Shown here one piece after another: positions 55,670 to 62,718 of a stretch of DNA of 64,000 bases (position 1 is its first letter; each line of letters starts with the position of its first letter). Source of the stretch: Pseudoflavonifractor sp050943825. Its GTDB lineage: Bacteria > Bacillota > Clostridia > Oscillospirales > Oscillospiraceae. A model generated the notes under the pieces. That model was not told the DNA's origin and made no database searches. It was given only the letters and a program-made list of their open reading frames with translations. A program made the position numbers and the translations under genes. The DNA lies in assembly GCF_050943825.1 (NCBI RefSeq), contig NZ_JBMNPX010000008.1, positions 1-64,000 on the forward strand, read 5' to 3'.

Positions 55670-56578
55670 TCAATTCCTCCTGTAACGGTCGGCCAATGTG
55701 TCGGTCAAATCCCTAAGTCGTTCCCGCAGATCTTCTGGCTCAAGCAACTCCGACTTGTCCCCAAAGGTCAGAACCCAGCTGAGCACGCTGTCCGCGTCTG
55801 GAAAGCCGCCGGTAAAGCGCAGCCGGCCGTCCGGCTCCACGGTGAAGCGGTCTGCGCCGTACTCCTCCACCAGCCGCCAGCGGCAGGTGGGTTCAAAGAG
55901 AACGGTGACCTGATATTTTACCGGAAAGACCCGCTCCGGGTTCAGGTTAGGCAGAGGTACGGAACGAGGGACAAAGAGTTCGCCGGTGGTGAGCTCCGTC
56001 ATGCGGTTCAGTTTGAACAGGCGGAAATCCTCCCGCATCCGGCACCAGCCCCACACATACCAGGTGGACCAGTGAAACACCAGGTAGTAGGGCTCGACAG
56101 TGCGCACCGATTCCTCCTTGGGGGAGAAATAGGTAAAGCAGATGGTATGGTGCTGCTCGATGGCTCCCTGAATGAGCTCGATTTTCGGCGGCAGGCTGGT
56201 CTTGTACCAGGAGGAGAGGTCAATGAGCATGTGAGCACCGCCGGGTACCAGCTCGCCTGTTCCGGCGGACAGCTTCTCCATCAGCTGAGCATAGCGGCGG
56301 GTACCGCTGACGCTGTCCAGGCTGCGCAGTCCCGCCAGGATGGCCTGCATCTCAGGAGCGGTGAGCACAGTGCGGTCCACCCGGTAGCCCTCCATAATAG
56401 AGATGCCGCCGCCTGTGCCCTGGGCGGTGGTGATGGGAATACCCGCACGGCACAGGGACTCGATGTCCCGCTGGATGGTACGGCGGGATACCTCGAACTG
56501 TTCCGCCAGCTCCGGGGCGGTGACCTTCTCACACTGGAGCAGGATGGACAGAATGCCAATGAGCCGCTCCATCTTCAT
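55670..56578 (-). CDS. YafY-type WYL-domain transcriptional regulator
   Basis: A 302-residue protein. An N-terminal HTH_11 winged helix (about 1-60, KVTAPELAEQFEVSRRTIQRDIESLCRAGIPI) is followed by a WYL domain (about 140-230). The usual WYL triad is in the variant stretch YYLVFHWSTWYVWGWCRMREDFRLFKL. A C-terminal extension follows. It heads the operon with TfoX, GyrI-like, DUF3795 and GNAT genes and probably controls it in response to a ligand or nucleic acid. The start is the ATG preceded by AGGCGG. A GTG 9 bp earlier is less well placed. Confidence 0.9.
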   Translation of the reverse strand: MKMERLIGILSILLQCEKVTAPELAEQFEVSRRTIQRDIESLCRAGIPITTAQGTGGGISIMEGYRVDRTVLTAPEMQAILAGLRSLDSVSGTRRYAQLMEKLSAGTGELVPGGAHMLIDLSSWYKTSLPPKIELIQGAIEQHHTICFTYFSPKEESVRTVEPYYLVFHWSTWYVWGWCRMREDFRLFKLNRMTELTTGELFVPRSVPLPNLNPERVFPVKYQVTVLFEPTCRWRLVEEYGADRFTVEPDGRLRFTGGFPDADSVLSWVLTFGDKSELLEPEDLRERLRDLTDTLADRYRRN

Positions 56579-56654
56579 AAGCCGCACCGCCTTTCTTGTT
56601 TCTTCTGTATTATAGCACAGGAACAGGACAACTGTCTGTCATGTTTCACTTGCC

Positions 56655-56682
56655 TTGTTTTTTTATATCGCTTGGATATAAT
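56655..56682 (+). promoter_or_regulatory. Promoter of the dihydrofolate-reductase-like gene
   Basis: TTGTTT (56655-56660) and consensus TATAAT (56677-56682) are 16 bp apart, 23 bp before the start. The WYL gene is divergent. Confidence 0.6.
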
Positions 56683-56705
56683 AGAGGAAACAAAGGAGAA
56701 TTGCC

Positions 56706-57236
56706 ATGGGAAAAATTGTGTTGTATCTCGCCATGAGCGTGGATGGTTATATTGCGGACGAGCGGGGCGGCGTGAGCTGGCTGGTAGGCGACGGCAGCGA
56801 GCCAGACGCCCCCGGCAGTTACCCGGCATTTTTGGATACGGTGGACGCCATTGTCATGGGTTGGACCACCTATCACCAGCTGGTCACGGAGCTCTCCCCG
56901 GACAGCTGGCCCTATGAGGGACGACCCTGTTATGTGGTGACCAACCGGCAGGAAGAGGATCAGAAGGACATTTTCTTCTGGAATGGGGAACTGGCTGCCC
57001 TGGCGGACAAGCTGAAAGGGGAGCATGAGGGCAATGTCTGGATCTGCGGCGGCGCATCCGTGGCCGGACAGCTGCTGAAAGAGGGCCGCATCGACAAGCT
57101 GTGGCTGTCGCTCATCCCCACAGTGCTTGGCAAGGGCGTGCGGCTGTTCCCGGAACTGTCTCAGGAGCTTCCGCTGAAGCTGGTGGGAACGGAGTATTGG
57201 AACGGGATTGTGGATCTGGTGTATGAAAAGCGGTGA
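56706..57236 (+). CDS. Dihydrofolate reductase-like (RibD C-terminal) protein
   Basis: A 176-residue reductase-fold protein: LYLAMSVDGYIADERGGVSWL at the N-terminus, IVMGWTTYHQL near 51, YVVTNRQ near 75 and ICGGASVAGQLLKEGRIDKL near 115. This is the NAD(P)H-binding layout of the RibD-C/DHFR-like family. The physiological substrate of such stand-alone proteins is unknown. A GNAT/YoaP gene follows after 6 bp. Confidence 0.92.
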   Translation: MGKIVLYLAMSVDGYIADERGGVSWLVGDGSEPDAPGSYPAFLDTVDAIVMGWTTYHQLVTELSPDSWPYEGRPCYVVTNRQEEDQKDIFFWNGELAALADKLKGEHEGNVWICGGASVAGQLLKEGRIDKLWLSLIPTVLGKGVRLFPELSQELPLKLVGTEYWNGIVDLVYEKR

Positions 57237-57242
57237 TAAGCG

Positions 57243-57992
57243 ATGAACGAACAATTTATCAATCTGACAGAAGAAAATCTGGCGCAGGAGCACCTGTGCT
57301 GCATTATCCGCAGCAAGAAACCCCATCCCGGAGTAGAAGCCAAGCGGGCCTGGCTCAAAGAGCGGCTGAAAGAAGGGCATGTGTTCCGCAAGCTGGATGC
57401 CAAAGGCGTAGTGTTCATTGAATATGCCCCGCTGGAGACTGCCTGGGTACCGGTGGAGGGAGAGAACTATCTCTACATCTACTGCCTGTGGGTCACCGGG
57501 GACTTCAAGGGCAAGGGCTACGGCAGGCAGCTGATGGAGTACTGTCTGGCCGACGCCAGGGCCAGGGGCAAATCCGGCGTGTGCATGCTGGGCGCGGAAA
57601 AACAGAAGGCCTGGCTCTCGGACCAGGCCTTTGCAGAAAAGTATGGATTTAAAACGGTGGATACCACCCCGGACGGCTACCGGCTGCTGGCCCTTTCCTT
57701 TGACGGAACCAAGCCACGCTTTGCAGAGAACGCCAAGCGGCTGGAGACGGAACATCAGGAGCTGACCATCTATTACAGTGCCCAGTGTCCCTACATCCAT
57801 CAGAGCGTGGAACTGGTGCGCAGGACCTGTCAAGAACTGAAAGCTCCCTATACCCTCATTCCGGTGGATACGCTGGAAAAGGCCAAAGCTTTGCCATGTG
57901 TGTTCAACAACTGGGCGGTATTTTATCAGGGAAAGTTCGCGACGGTGAATCTGCTGGATGCCGCTGCGCTGAAGCGGCTTCTGAAAAAGTAA
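57243..57992 (+). CDS. GNAT acetyltransferase with YoaP-like domain
   Basis: A 249-residue two-domain protein. Residues 1-155 form a GNAT domain (LWVTGDFKGKGYGRQLMEYCL near 85-105). Residues 160-249 form a YoaP-like, thioredoxin-fold-like domain (IYYSAQCPYIHQSVELVRRTC, then VFNNWAVFYQGKFATVNLLD). The single Cys in AQCPY takes the position of a redox Cys. Relatives are annotated YoaP. The function is unknown. It is 6 bp behind the DHFR-like gene and 9 bp ahead of another GNAT gene. Confidence 0.9.
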   Translation: MNEQFINLTEENLAQEHLCCIIRSKKPHPGVEAKRAWLKERLKEGHVFRKLDAKGVVFIEYAPLETAWVPVEGENYLYIYCLWVTGDFKGKGYGRQLMEYCLADARARGKSGVCMLGAEKQKAWLSDQAFAEKYGFKTVDTTPDGYRLLALSFDGTKPRFAENAKRLETEHQELTIYYSAQCPYIHQSVELVRRTCQELKAPYTLIPVDTLEKAKALPCVFNNWAVFYQGKFATVNLLDAAALKRLLKK

Positions 57993-58001
57993 GGTGTGCC
58001 C

Positions 58002-58445
58002 ATGGAAATCAGAAAAGTGGAAGCCGATAAAAAGCAATACCTCGATTTGCTCCTGTTGGCGGATGAGCAGGAGAACATGATCGACCGATACCTGGAGCGA
58101 GGAACCATGTATGTTCTGGAGGATTGCGGAGTCAAGGCCGAATGCGTGGTAACCGACGAAGGCAGCGGTATCCTGGAACTGAAAAACATCGCCGTAAAGC
58201 CAGGCTTTCAGGGCAAAGGCTATGGGAAAGCCCTGGTGGACTTCCTCGTCCAAACCTACATAGGACAGTATACAGTGCTGCAGGTGGGCACCGGGGACAG
58301 TCCCTCCACCATCCCGTTTTATGAGTCCTGCGGCTTTCGCAGGCACCACCTGGTCCGGAACTTTTTCACCGACCACTACGACCACCCCATCTACGAGTGC
58401 GGGATTCAGCTGGTGGACATGGTGTATCTGCAAAGAGAGATATGA
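58002..58445 (+). CDS. GNAT family N-acetyltransferase
   Basis: A 147-residue GNAT protein with the acetyl-CoA loop IAVKPGFQGKGYGKALVDFL (about 63-82) and the PFYESCGF motif near 107. It probably acetylates a small-molecule amine. The start is the ATG following AAGG, 9 bp past the previous gene. A GTG two codons earlier is unlikely. Confidence 0.9.
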   Translation: MEIRKVEADKKQYLDLLLLADEQENMIDRYLERGTMYVLEDCGVKAECVVTDEGSGILELKNIAVKPGFQGKGYGKALVDFLVQTYIGQYTVLQVGTGDSPSTIPFYESCGFRRHHLVRNFFTDHYDHPIYECGIQLVDMVYLQREI

Positions 58446-58482
58446 AAAATGTGGAGTGTCCAACAGACACTCCACATTTTTT
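58445..58482. terminator. Bidirectional terminator
   Basis: AAAAATGTGGAGTGTC pairs with GACACTCCACATTTTTT around CAACA, between convergent genes. Confidence 0.9.
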
Positions 58483-58498
58483 GCATATCCGGGATGCT

Positions 58499-58975
58499 TT
58501 ACAGCTTGAGCCCCTCCGCCCAGGCCTTCAGTTCCGCCTCGTTCAGGCGGCCATTGAGCATCCGGCCATCCACGATTTTGGCGCCGGGGGCGCTGGAGCG
58601 CAGTCCGGCCGCCGACTTGCCCAGACCGCTGCCGCCGGAGGTGGCAAAGAGGACGATGGTTTTGCCGGTGAAGTCATAGGACTCCAGAAAGGTGTTGAGA
58701 ATGGTGGGGGCCACATACCACCACACGGGGAAACCCAGGAAGATCACATCGTGTCCGGCTACCGGGGCGTCGGTGTCGGCCAGAGCGGGACGGGAGCTGG
58801 TATCCTTCATCTCAACGCTGGAGCGGGAACCTTTGTCCATCCAGTTCAGGTCGGCGCTGGTGTAGGGAACAGCGGGCTTGATCTCATAGAGGTCTCCGCC
58901 CACGGCGCTTGCCAGAGCCTTTGCCGCCTTGGCGGTGGTGCCGGTAGCGGAAAAATAAGCAACCAATGCGTTCAT
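58499..58975 (-). CDS. Flavodoxin
   Basis: A 158-residue flavodoxin. The phosphate loop YFSATGTTAKAAK (about residues 7-19), FLGFPVWWYVAPTIL near 80 and FATSGGSGLGKSA near 112 are typical of the stand-alone flavodoxins (Flavodoxin_4 type) of clostridia. It likely carries low-potential electrons or reduces quinones and aldehydes. The start is the ATG after AGGAGGT. It is divergent from a LysR gene. Confidence 0.92.
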   Translation of the reverse strand: MNALVAYFSATGTTAKAAKALASAVGGDLYEIKPAVPYTSADLNWMDKGSRSSVEMKDTSSRPALADTDAPVAGHDVIFLGFPVWWYVAPTILNTFLESYDFTGKTIVLFATSGGSGLGKSAAGLRSSAPGAKIVDGRMLNGRLNEAELKAWAEGLKL

Positions 58976-59000
58976 GTGAATAACCTCCTTTTCTGGCTCC

Positions 59001-59049
59001 ATTGTAAATCCCACGCCCAGAAATGTAAAATACCCATTTTCTATTTACA
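59001..59049. promoter_or_regulatory. Flavodoxin promoter with overlapping dyad
   Basis: The minus-strand promoter is TTTACA (59029-59024), 17 bp, TACAAT (59006-59001). Its -35 is the left arm of a dyad TGTAAA-N14-TTTACA (59024-59049), a likely LysR binding site between the divergent genes. Confidence 0.6.
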
Positions 59050-59122
59050 GCTATTCTGTGAAGGCATTTTTATCTTGCGGGAGCGGGACGGGGGTGGTAG
59101 GATGAAAAAAGGAGGGATGCCC

Positions 59123-60001
59123 ATGGAGCTTCGTGTTTTGAGATATTTTCTGGCGGTGGCCCGGGAGGAGAACATCACCAAGGCTGCGGCCCTGCTCCAT
59201 CTGACCCAGCCCACCCTGTCCAGGCAGCTGATGCAGCTGGAGGAGGAGCTGGGGGTACAGCTCTTTCACCGCAGCCGGTACCATATCGTGCTCACCGACG
59301 AGGGAATGCTGCTGCGCCGCCGTGCTCAGGAGCTGGTGGACCTGGCGGACAAAACAGCCCGGGAATTTGCCGCCCGGGAGACGGAGCTGATGGGTGAGAT
59401 CGCCATCGGCGCGGGGGAGAGCCGGAGCATGACCTTCCTCTCCCAGGCCATCCGCACCTTCCGAGAGCGCTACCCCAAGGTTACCTTCCGCATCTTCAGC
59501 GCCATCGCCGACGATGTGAAGGAGCGGCTGGACACGGGACTTCTGGACATGGGGCTGCTGACGGAGCCGGTGGATGTGGGCAAATATGCCTTTTGCCGGA
59601 TGGAGGAGAAGGACCGCTGGGGTGTGCTGGTACGGGAGGATTCCCCCTTGGCTGAGCTGGACGCGGTCACGCCGCAGGATTTGGAATCGGTTCCTCTGCT
59701 GGTCAGCGGGCGGGAGAGCGTACAGCAGGAGCTGGCCAGCTGGTTTGGGGACTGTTGGGATCGCCTGCAGATTGCCGCTACCTTCAACCTGATTCTTAAC
59801 GCTGCCAATATGGTGCGCTGCGGCGTGGGGGCGGCGCTGGGATTTGACCTAAACCTGGCCTTTGATGACCTCCGGTTCCGTCCCCTTTCTCCGGCTATGG
59901 AGACGGGAACGGTGCTGGTCTGGAAAAAGGAACAGGCACTGACTCCGGTAGTGGAGGCATTCCACCGGCATATCAAAAATGAGCGGGAGCCTCAGTTTTG
60001 A
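59123..60001 (+). CDS. LysR family transcriptional regulator
   Basis: A 292-residue LysR protein with winged helix (residues 1-60, ITKAAALLHLTQPTLSRQLMQLEEEL) and effector domain (about 90-285). It probably controls the divergent flavodoxin gene. It is a paralogue of the LysR protein at 29677-30561, which also faces a flavodoxin-type reductase operon. I set the start at the ATG at 59123 because AAGGAGGG is spaced for it and not for the ATG six bases earlier. Confidence 0.92.
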   Translation: MELRVLRYFLAVAREENITKAAALLHLTQPTLSRQLMQLEEELGVQLFHRSRYHIVLTDEGMLLRRRAQELVDLADKTAREFAARETELMGEIAIGAGESRSMTFLSQAIRTFRERYPKVTFRIFSAIADDVKERLDTGLLDMGLLTEPVDVGKYAFCRMEEKDRWGVLVREDSPLAELDAVTPQDLESVPLLVSGRESVQQELASWFGDCWDRLQIAATFNLILNAANMVRCGVGAALGFDLNLAFDDLRFRPLSPAMETGTVLVWKKEQALTPVVEAFHRHIKNEREPQF

Positions 60002-60088
60002 CAGCCTCTTTAATCGCAGGCTGCTGGCCGACTGCTACCGGCGGGCCATGGCCAAGCGTATATTGGGGTGGAAGAAACAGACGAATAT

Positions 60089-60129
60089 AAACCGGACGCC
60101 AAGTGTGCTTGGCGTCCGGTTTTATTTTT
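60089..60129 (+). terminator. Terminator of the LysR gene
   Basis: ACCGGACGCCAAG pairs with CTTGGCGTCCGGT around TGTG, followed by TTTATTTTTA. The stretch up to 60237 has no gene. Confidence 0.9.
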
Positions 60130-60237
60130 ATGTCATCTTAATGTCTGATACGTATTACTAATCATTTCATAGCGCGGCGCATGGTACGATAAACAAAATG
60201 GTATATTCTCGGAGAAAAGCGGAGAAGGAGAGCGCGT

Positions 60238-62229
60238 ATGGATCAGACAGAAAAAGAGCTGGAATATGCTCCACATAACACAGAAGGTACGGTATCTCCG
60301 GGCCGGTTAAAGATATTTTTCGGGTATGCGGCAGGCGTGGGAAAAACATATGCCATGCTGGAGGCGGCCCATCAGCTCCAGAAGGAGGGGATTGATGTTG
60401 TCGTAGGCTATGTGGAGCAGCATGCCAGACCGGATACCCAGGCCCTGCTGGAGGGGCTGGAGGTCTTGCCGTGTAAGGAGATCGATTATCGGGGCATCAA
60501 GCTCAAAGAGTTCGACCTGGATCAAGCATTGCAGCGGAAGCCGCAGCTTATTCTTGTAGATGAGTTAGCTCACAATAATGCCCGGGGATGTCGGCACACA
60601 AAGCGCTATCAAGATGTAGAGGAGCTGCTCAAAGCCGGGATTAATGTCTATACCACGGTCAATGTGCAGCATCTGGAGTCGTTGAACGATTTGGTGTCTT
60701 CCATTACGGGCATAGCGGTGAATGAGCGGATTCCGGATCGGGTGTTTGACCGGGCGAACCAGGTTGAGCTGGTGGATATCGAGCCGGACGAGCTGGTGAA
60801 GCGGCTTCAGGCGGGCAAGGTATACCGGGAGCGCCAGGCCAAGCAGGCGCTTCAAAATTTTTTTACCACAGAGAATCTGGCGGCGCTGCGTGAGATTGCC
60901 ATGCGCCGTACAGCAGATCAGTTAAACCGTGCGGCGCTGCAAAAAGGGGAGGAAAAGAGTGCTAAGGCTGGCGAGCACATCCTGATTTGTCTGTCCTCTG
61001 CGCCCTCTAACGCCAGGGTAATCCGGACAGCTGCCAGGATGGCAGAGGCTTTTCACAGTGGGTTTACCGCGCTGTTCGTACAGACGCCGGAGACAAAAGA
61101 GCTATCTGGCGAGAATCTCAAACGCCTGCGGAATAATTTACATCTGGCAGAGCAGTTGGGCGCTCAAATTTCCACGGTATATGGAACGGATCCAGCCGTA
61201 CAGATTGCGGAATATGCACGGGTCAGCGGTGTGACAAAGATTATTATGGGACACATGAATCACAGGCAGAACGCCATTACGGGGAAGAAAAGCTTGACAG
61301 ACCGTCTGCTTGAGCTGACCGACCTGGATGTCTATATTATTCCGGACCATCAGCCTTTGTATAAGAAACCGCTTGGAAAGCTCCACCGGCCTCAAGTGCA
61401 CTTATCCTTGAGAGATACGGCGATTATGCTGGCGGCGCTTGTATTCTCAACTGCCGTTGGAGCTGTCTTTTATTATGCGGGATTCAGTGAGTCCAATATT
61501 ATAACGGTCTATATTCTGGGCGTGCTCATGACTGCGGTCTGGACAGGAAGCCACCTTTATGGTGCAGTAAATTCGTTTCTAAGCGTGGCGGCGTTCAATT
61601 TCTTTTTTACAGTACCGCGATATTCATTCCAGGCCTCTGATCCCAGCTACTCTGTTACTTTCTTGATTATGCTATTTTCCAGCATGATCGCAAGCTCTCT
61701 GGCCAGTCGGGTTAAGGCGCAGGCACGCCTGGCCGCAGAAAAGAGCTACTATACAGAGCTCCTTCTGGAGAACAGTCAAAAACTGCAAAAAGGCAGAACA
61801 GAGTGGGAATGTCTGCGCCTGACTGCGGAACAGCTCAGCAGACTTTTTGACCGTCCAGTATTGTATGCGTTAAATGGACCAGAGAGGGAACTGACTTTTC
61901 GGGTAGAACCGGAGGATGAAAAAAGTATTTTGGCTGGGTTGGGTTCTGAGGAGATCGGGGTAGCTAAGTGGGTTCAAAAAAACAATAAGCACGCCGGCGC
62001 AACTACCAGTACACTGCCGGACTCCAAATGGCTGTTTTTGTCAGTCAGAGGGACACAGGGGGTGATGGGGGTTGTGGGAATCCCGATTGCAGGCTATTCG
62101 ATTCCGGATGCGTTTGAGAAGAATTTGATGATCGCGATCCTGAACGAATGCGGCCTGAGCCAGGAACGGATCCGATTGGAGGACGAGCGAAACAGGGCAG
62201 CTTTGCCGACACAGAAGGAACGTATCTAA
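60238..62229 (+). CDS. kdpD: KdpD-like osmosensor lacking the kinase domain
   Basis: A 663-residue protein matching the N-terminal three quarters of KdpD. It carries the KdpD ATP-binding domain (Walker A GYAAGVGKT at 29-37, Walker B LILVDELAHNN near 106), a universal-stress-protein domain (about 240-365), the four-helix DUF4118 membrane domain (about 391-490), and a GAF-like region (about 505-650). It stops at a charged ERIRLEDERNRAA helix where the histidine-kinase HisKA/HATPase domains normally start, and nothing resembling them follows in any frame before the next gene. It could sense K+ or c-di-AMP and partner a separate kinase, or act directly. GC content is visibly lower than in the surrounding genes. 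The start follows GAAGGAGAG. Confidence 0.88.
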   Translation: MDQTEKELEYAPHNTEGTVSPGRLKIFFGYAAGVGKTYAMLEAAHQLQKEGIDVVVGYVEQHARPDTQALLEGLEVLPCKEIDYRGIKLKEFDLDQALQRKPQLILVDELAHNNARGCRHTKRYQDVEELLKAGINVYTTVNVQHLESLNDLVSSITGIAVNERIPDRVFDRANQVELVDIEPDELVKRLQAGKVYRERQAKQALQNFFTTENLAALREIAMRRTADQLNRAALQKGEEKSAKAGEHILICLSSAPSNARVIRTAARMAEAFHSGFTALFVQTPETKELSGENLKRLRNNLHLAEQLGAQISTVYGTDPAVQIAEYARVSGVTKIIMGHMNHRQNAITGKKSLTDRLLELTDLDVYIIPDHQPLYKKPLGKLHRPQVHLSLRDTAIMLAALVFSTAVGAVFYYAGFSESNIITVYILGVLMTAVWTGSHLYGAVNSFLSVAAFNFFFTVPRYSFQASDPSYSVTFLIMLFSSMIASSLASRVKAQARLAAEKSYYTELLLENSQKLQKGRTEWECLRLTAEQLSRLFDRPVLYALNGPERELTFRVEPEDEKSILAGLGSEEIGVAKWVQKNNKHAGATTSTLPDSKWLFLSVRGTQGVMGVVGIPIAGYSIPDAFEKNLMIAILNECGLSQERIRLEDERNRAALPTQKERI

Positions 62230-62491
62230 GCAAACCTGCTTCGGACAGGGAGCAGCAAAATAAAGTGAGTCATATGAAATATTAATCCTATATTAACATA
62301 GCCGTACCTTCCTTAATCTCCGCTTATTAAAGTTTGCGGTATGCTAGGGACGCAAAACGGGAGTTCGTCCGGTTTGCCTGCCGCCGTGGCCTGAGCGGCT
62401 TTGATGCCGCCTGCCGATGCTGTACAGACGATAGAAATGCAGCCGGAGGCCGCGCATGCAGTACGCTTTGGAAGAGAGGAGAGCCTCAGAC
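62230..62491. other. Leader region before the kdp small genes
   Basis: About 260 bp without a supported gene. The AT-rich start has two TATTAA elements (62278-62298) that could be a regulator site. The rest is GC-rich with short dyads (CCGCCGTGGCC, GCGGC/GCCGC). I do not recognise a known riboswitch, though the length would allow an RNA regulator. Confidence 0.4.
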
Positions 62492-62590
62492 ATGATGGAC
62501 CTATTAATGGTAGGAACCCTGCTGGTATGCTTCGGCCTGATTTGGCTGCTGACGAAGTGGTGCCAGAAGCAGGTAGACGAACAGGAATGA
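62492..62590 (+). CDS. Small membrane peptide of the kdp operon
   Basis: A 32-residue peptide with one transmembrane helix (MDLLMVGTLLVCFGLIWLL) and a polar tail KWCQKQVDEQE. AGGAG lies 10 bp before the first of two overlapping ATG starts. Small hydrophobic peptides ahead of kdpA are known from other bacteria (two are described in the Clostridium acetobutylicum kdp operon). It precedes kdpF by 19 bp. Confidence 0.72.
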   Translation: MMDLLMVGTLLVCFGLIWLLTKWCQKQVDEQE

Positions 62591-62609
62591 CCACGATGGA
62601 GGAAAAAAT

Positions 62610-62687
62610 ATGATTCTGCTTGGAATTATCGTTTTGCTGCTGGGCAGTTATCTGGTCTACGCTCTGGCGCATCCGGATCGATTCTAA
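62610..62687 (+). CDS. kdpF: K+-transporting ATPase subunit KdpF
   Basis: A 25-residue single-helix peptide (MILLGIIVLLLGSYLVYALA followed by HPDRF), an excellent match to KdpF, which stabilises the KdpABC complex. The ending LxHPDRF is diagnostic. ATGGAGGA precedes the ATG, and kdpA follows after 31 bp. Confidence 0.93.
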   Translation: MILLGIIVLLLGSYLVYALAHPDRF

Positions 62688-62718
62688 CAACGAGGCCACA
62701 GTTTAGGAGGAGTTTCAT

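Noticed and set aside
62230..62491. c-di-AMP (ydaO) riboswitch before the kdp genes
   Set aside because: I could not find the conserved ydaO core elements. A covariance search would settle it.
62150..62491. Frameshift as the cause of the short KdpD
   Set aside because: No kinase motifs (H-box, N-box, G-box) appear in any frame between 62150 and 62491, so the kinase domain is absent rather than out of frame.
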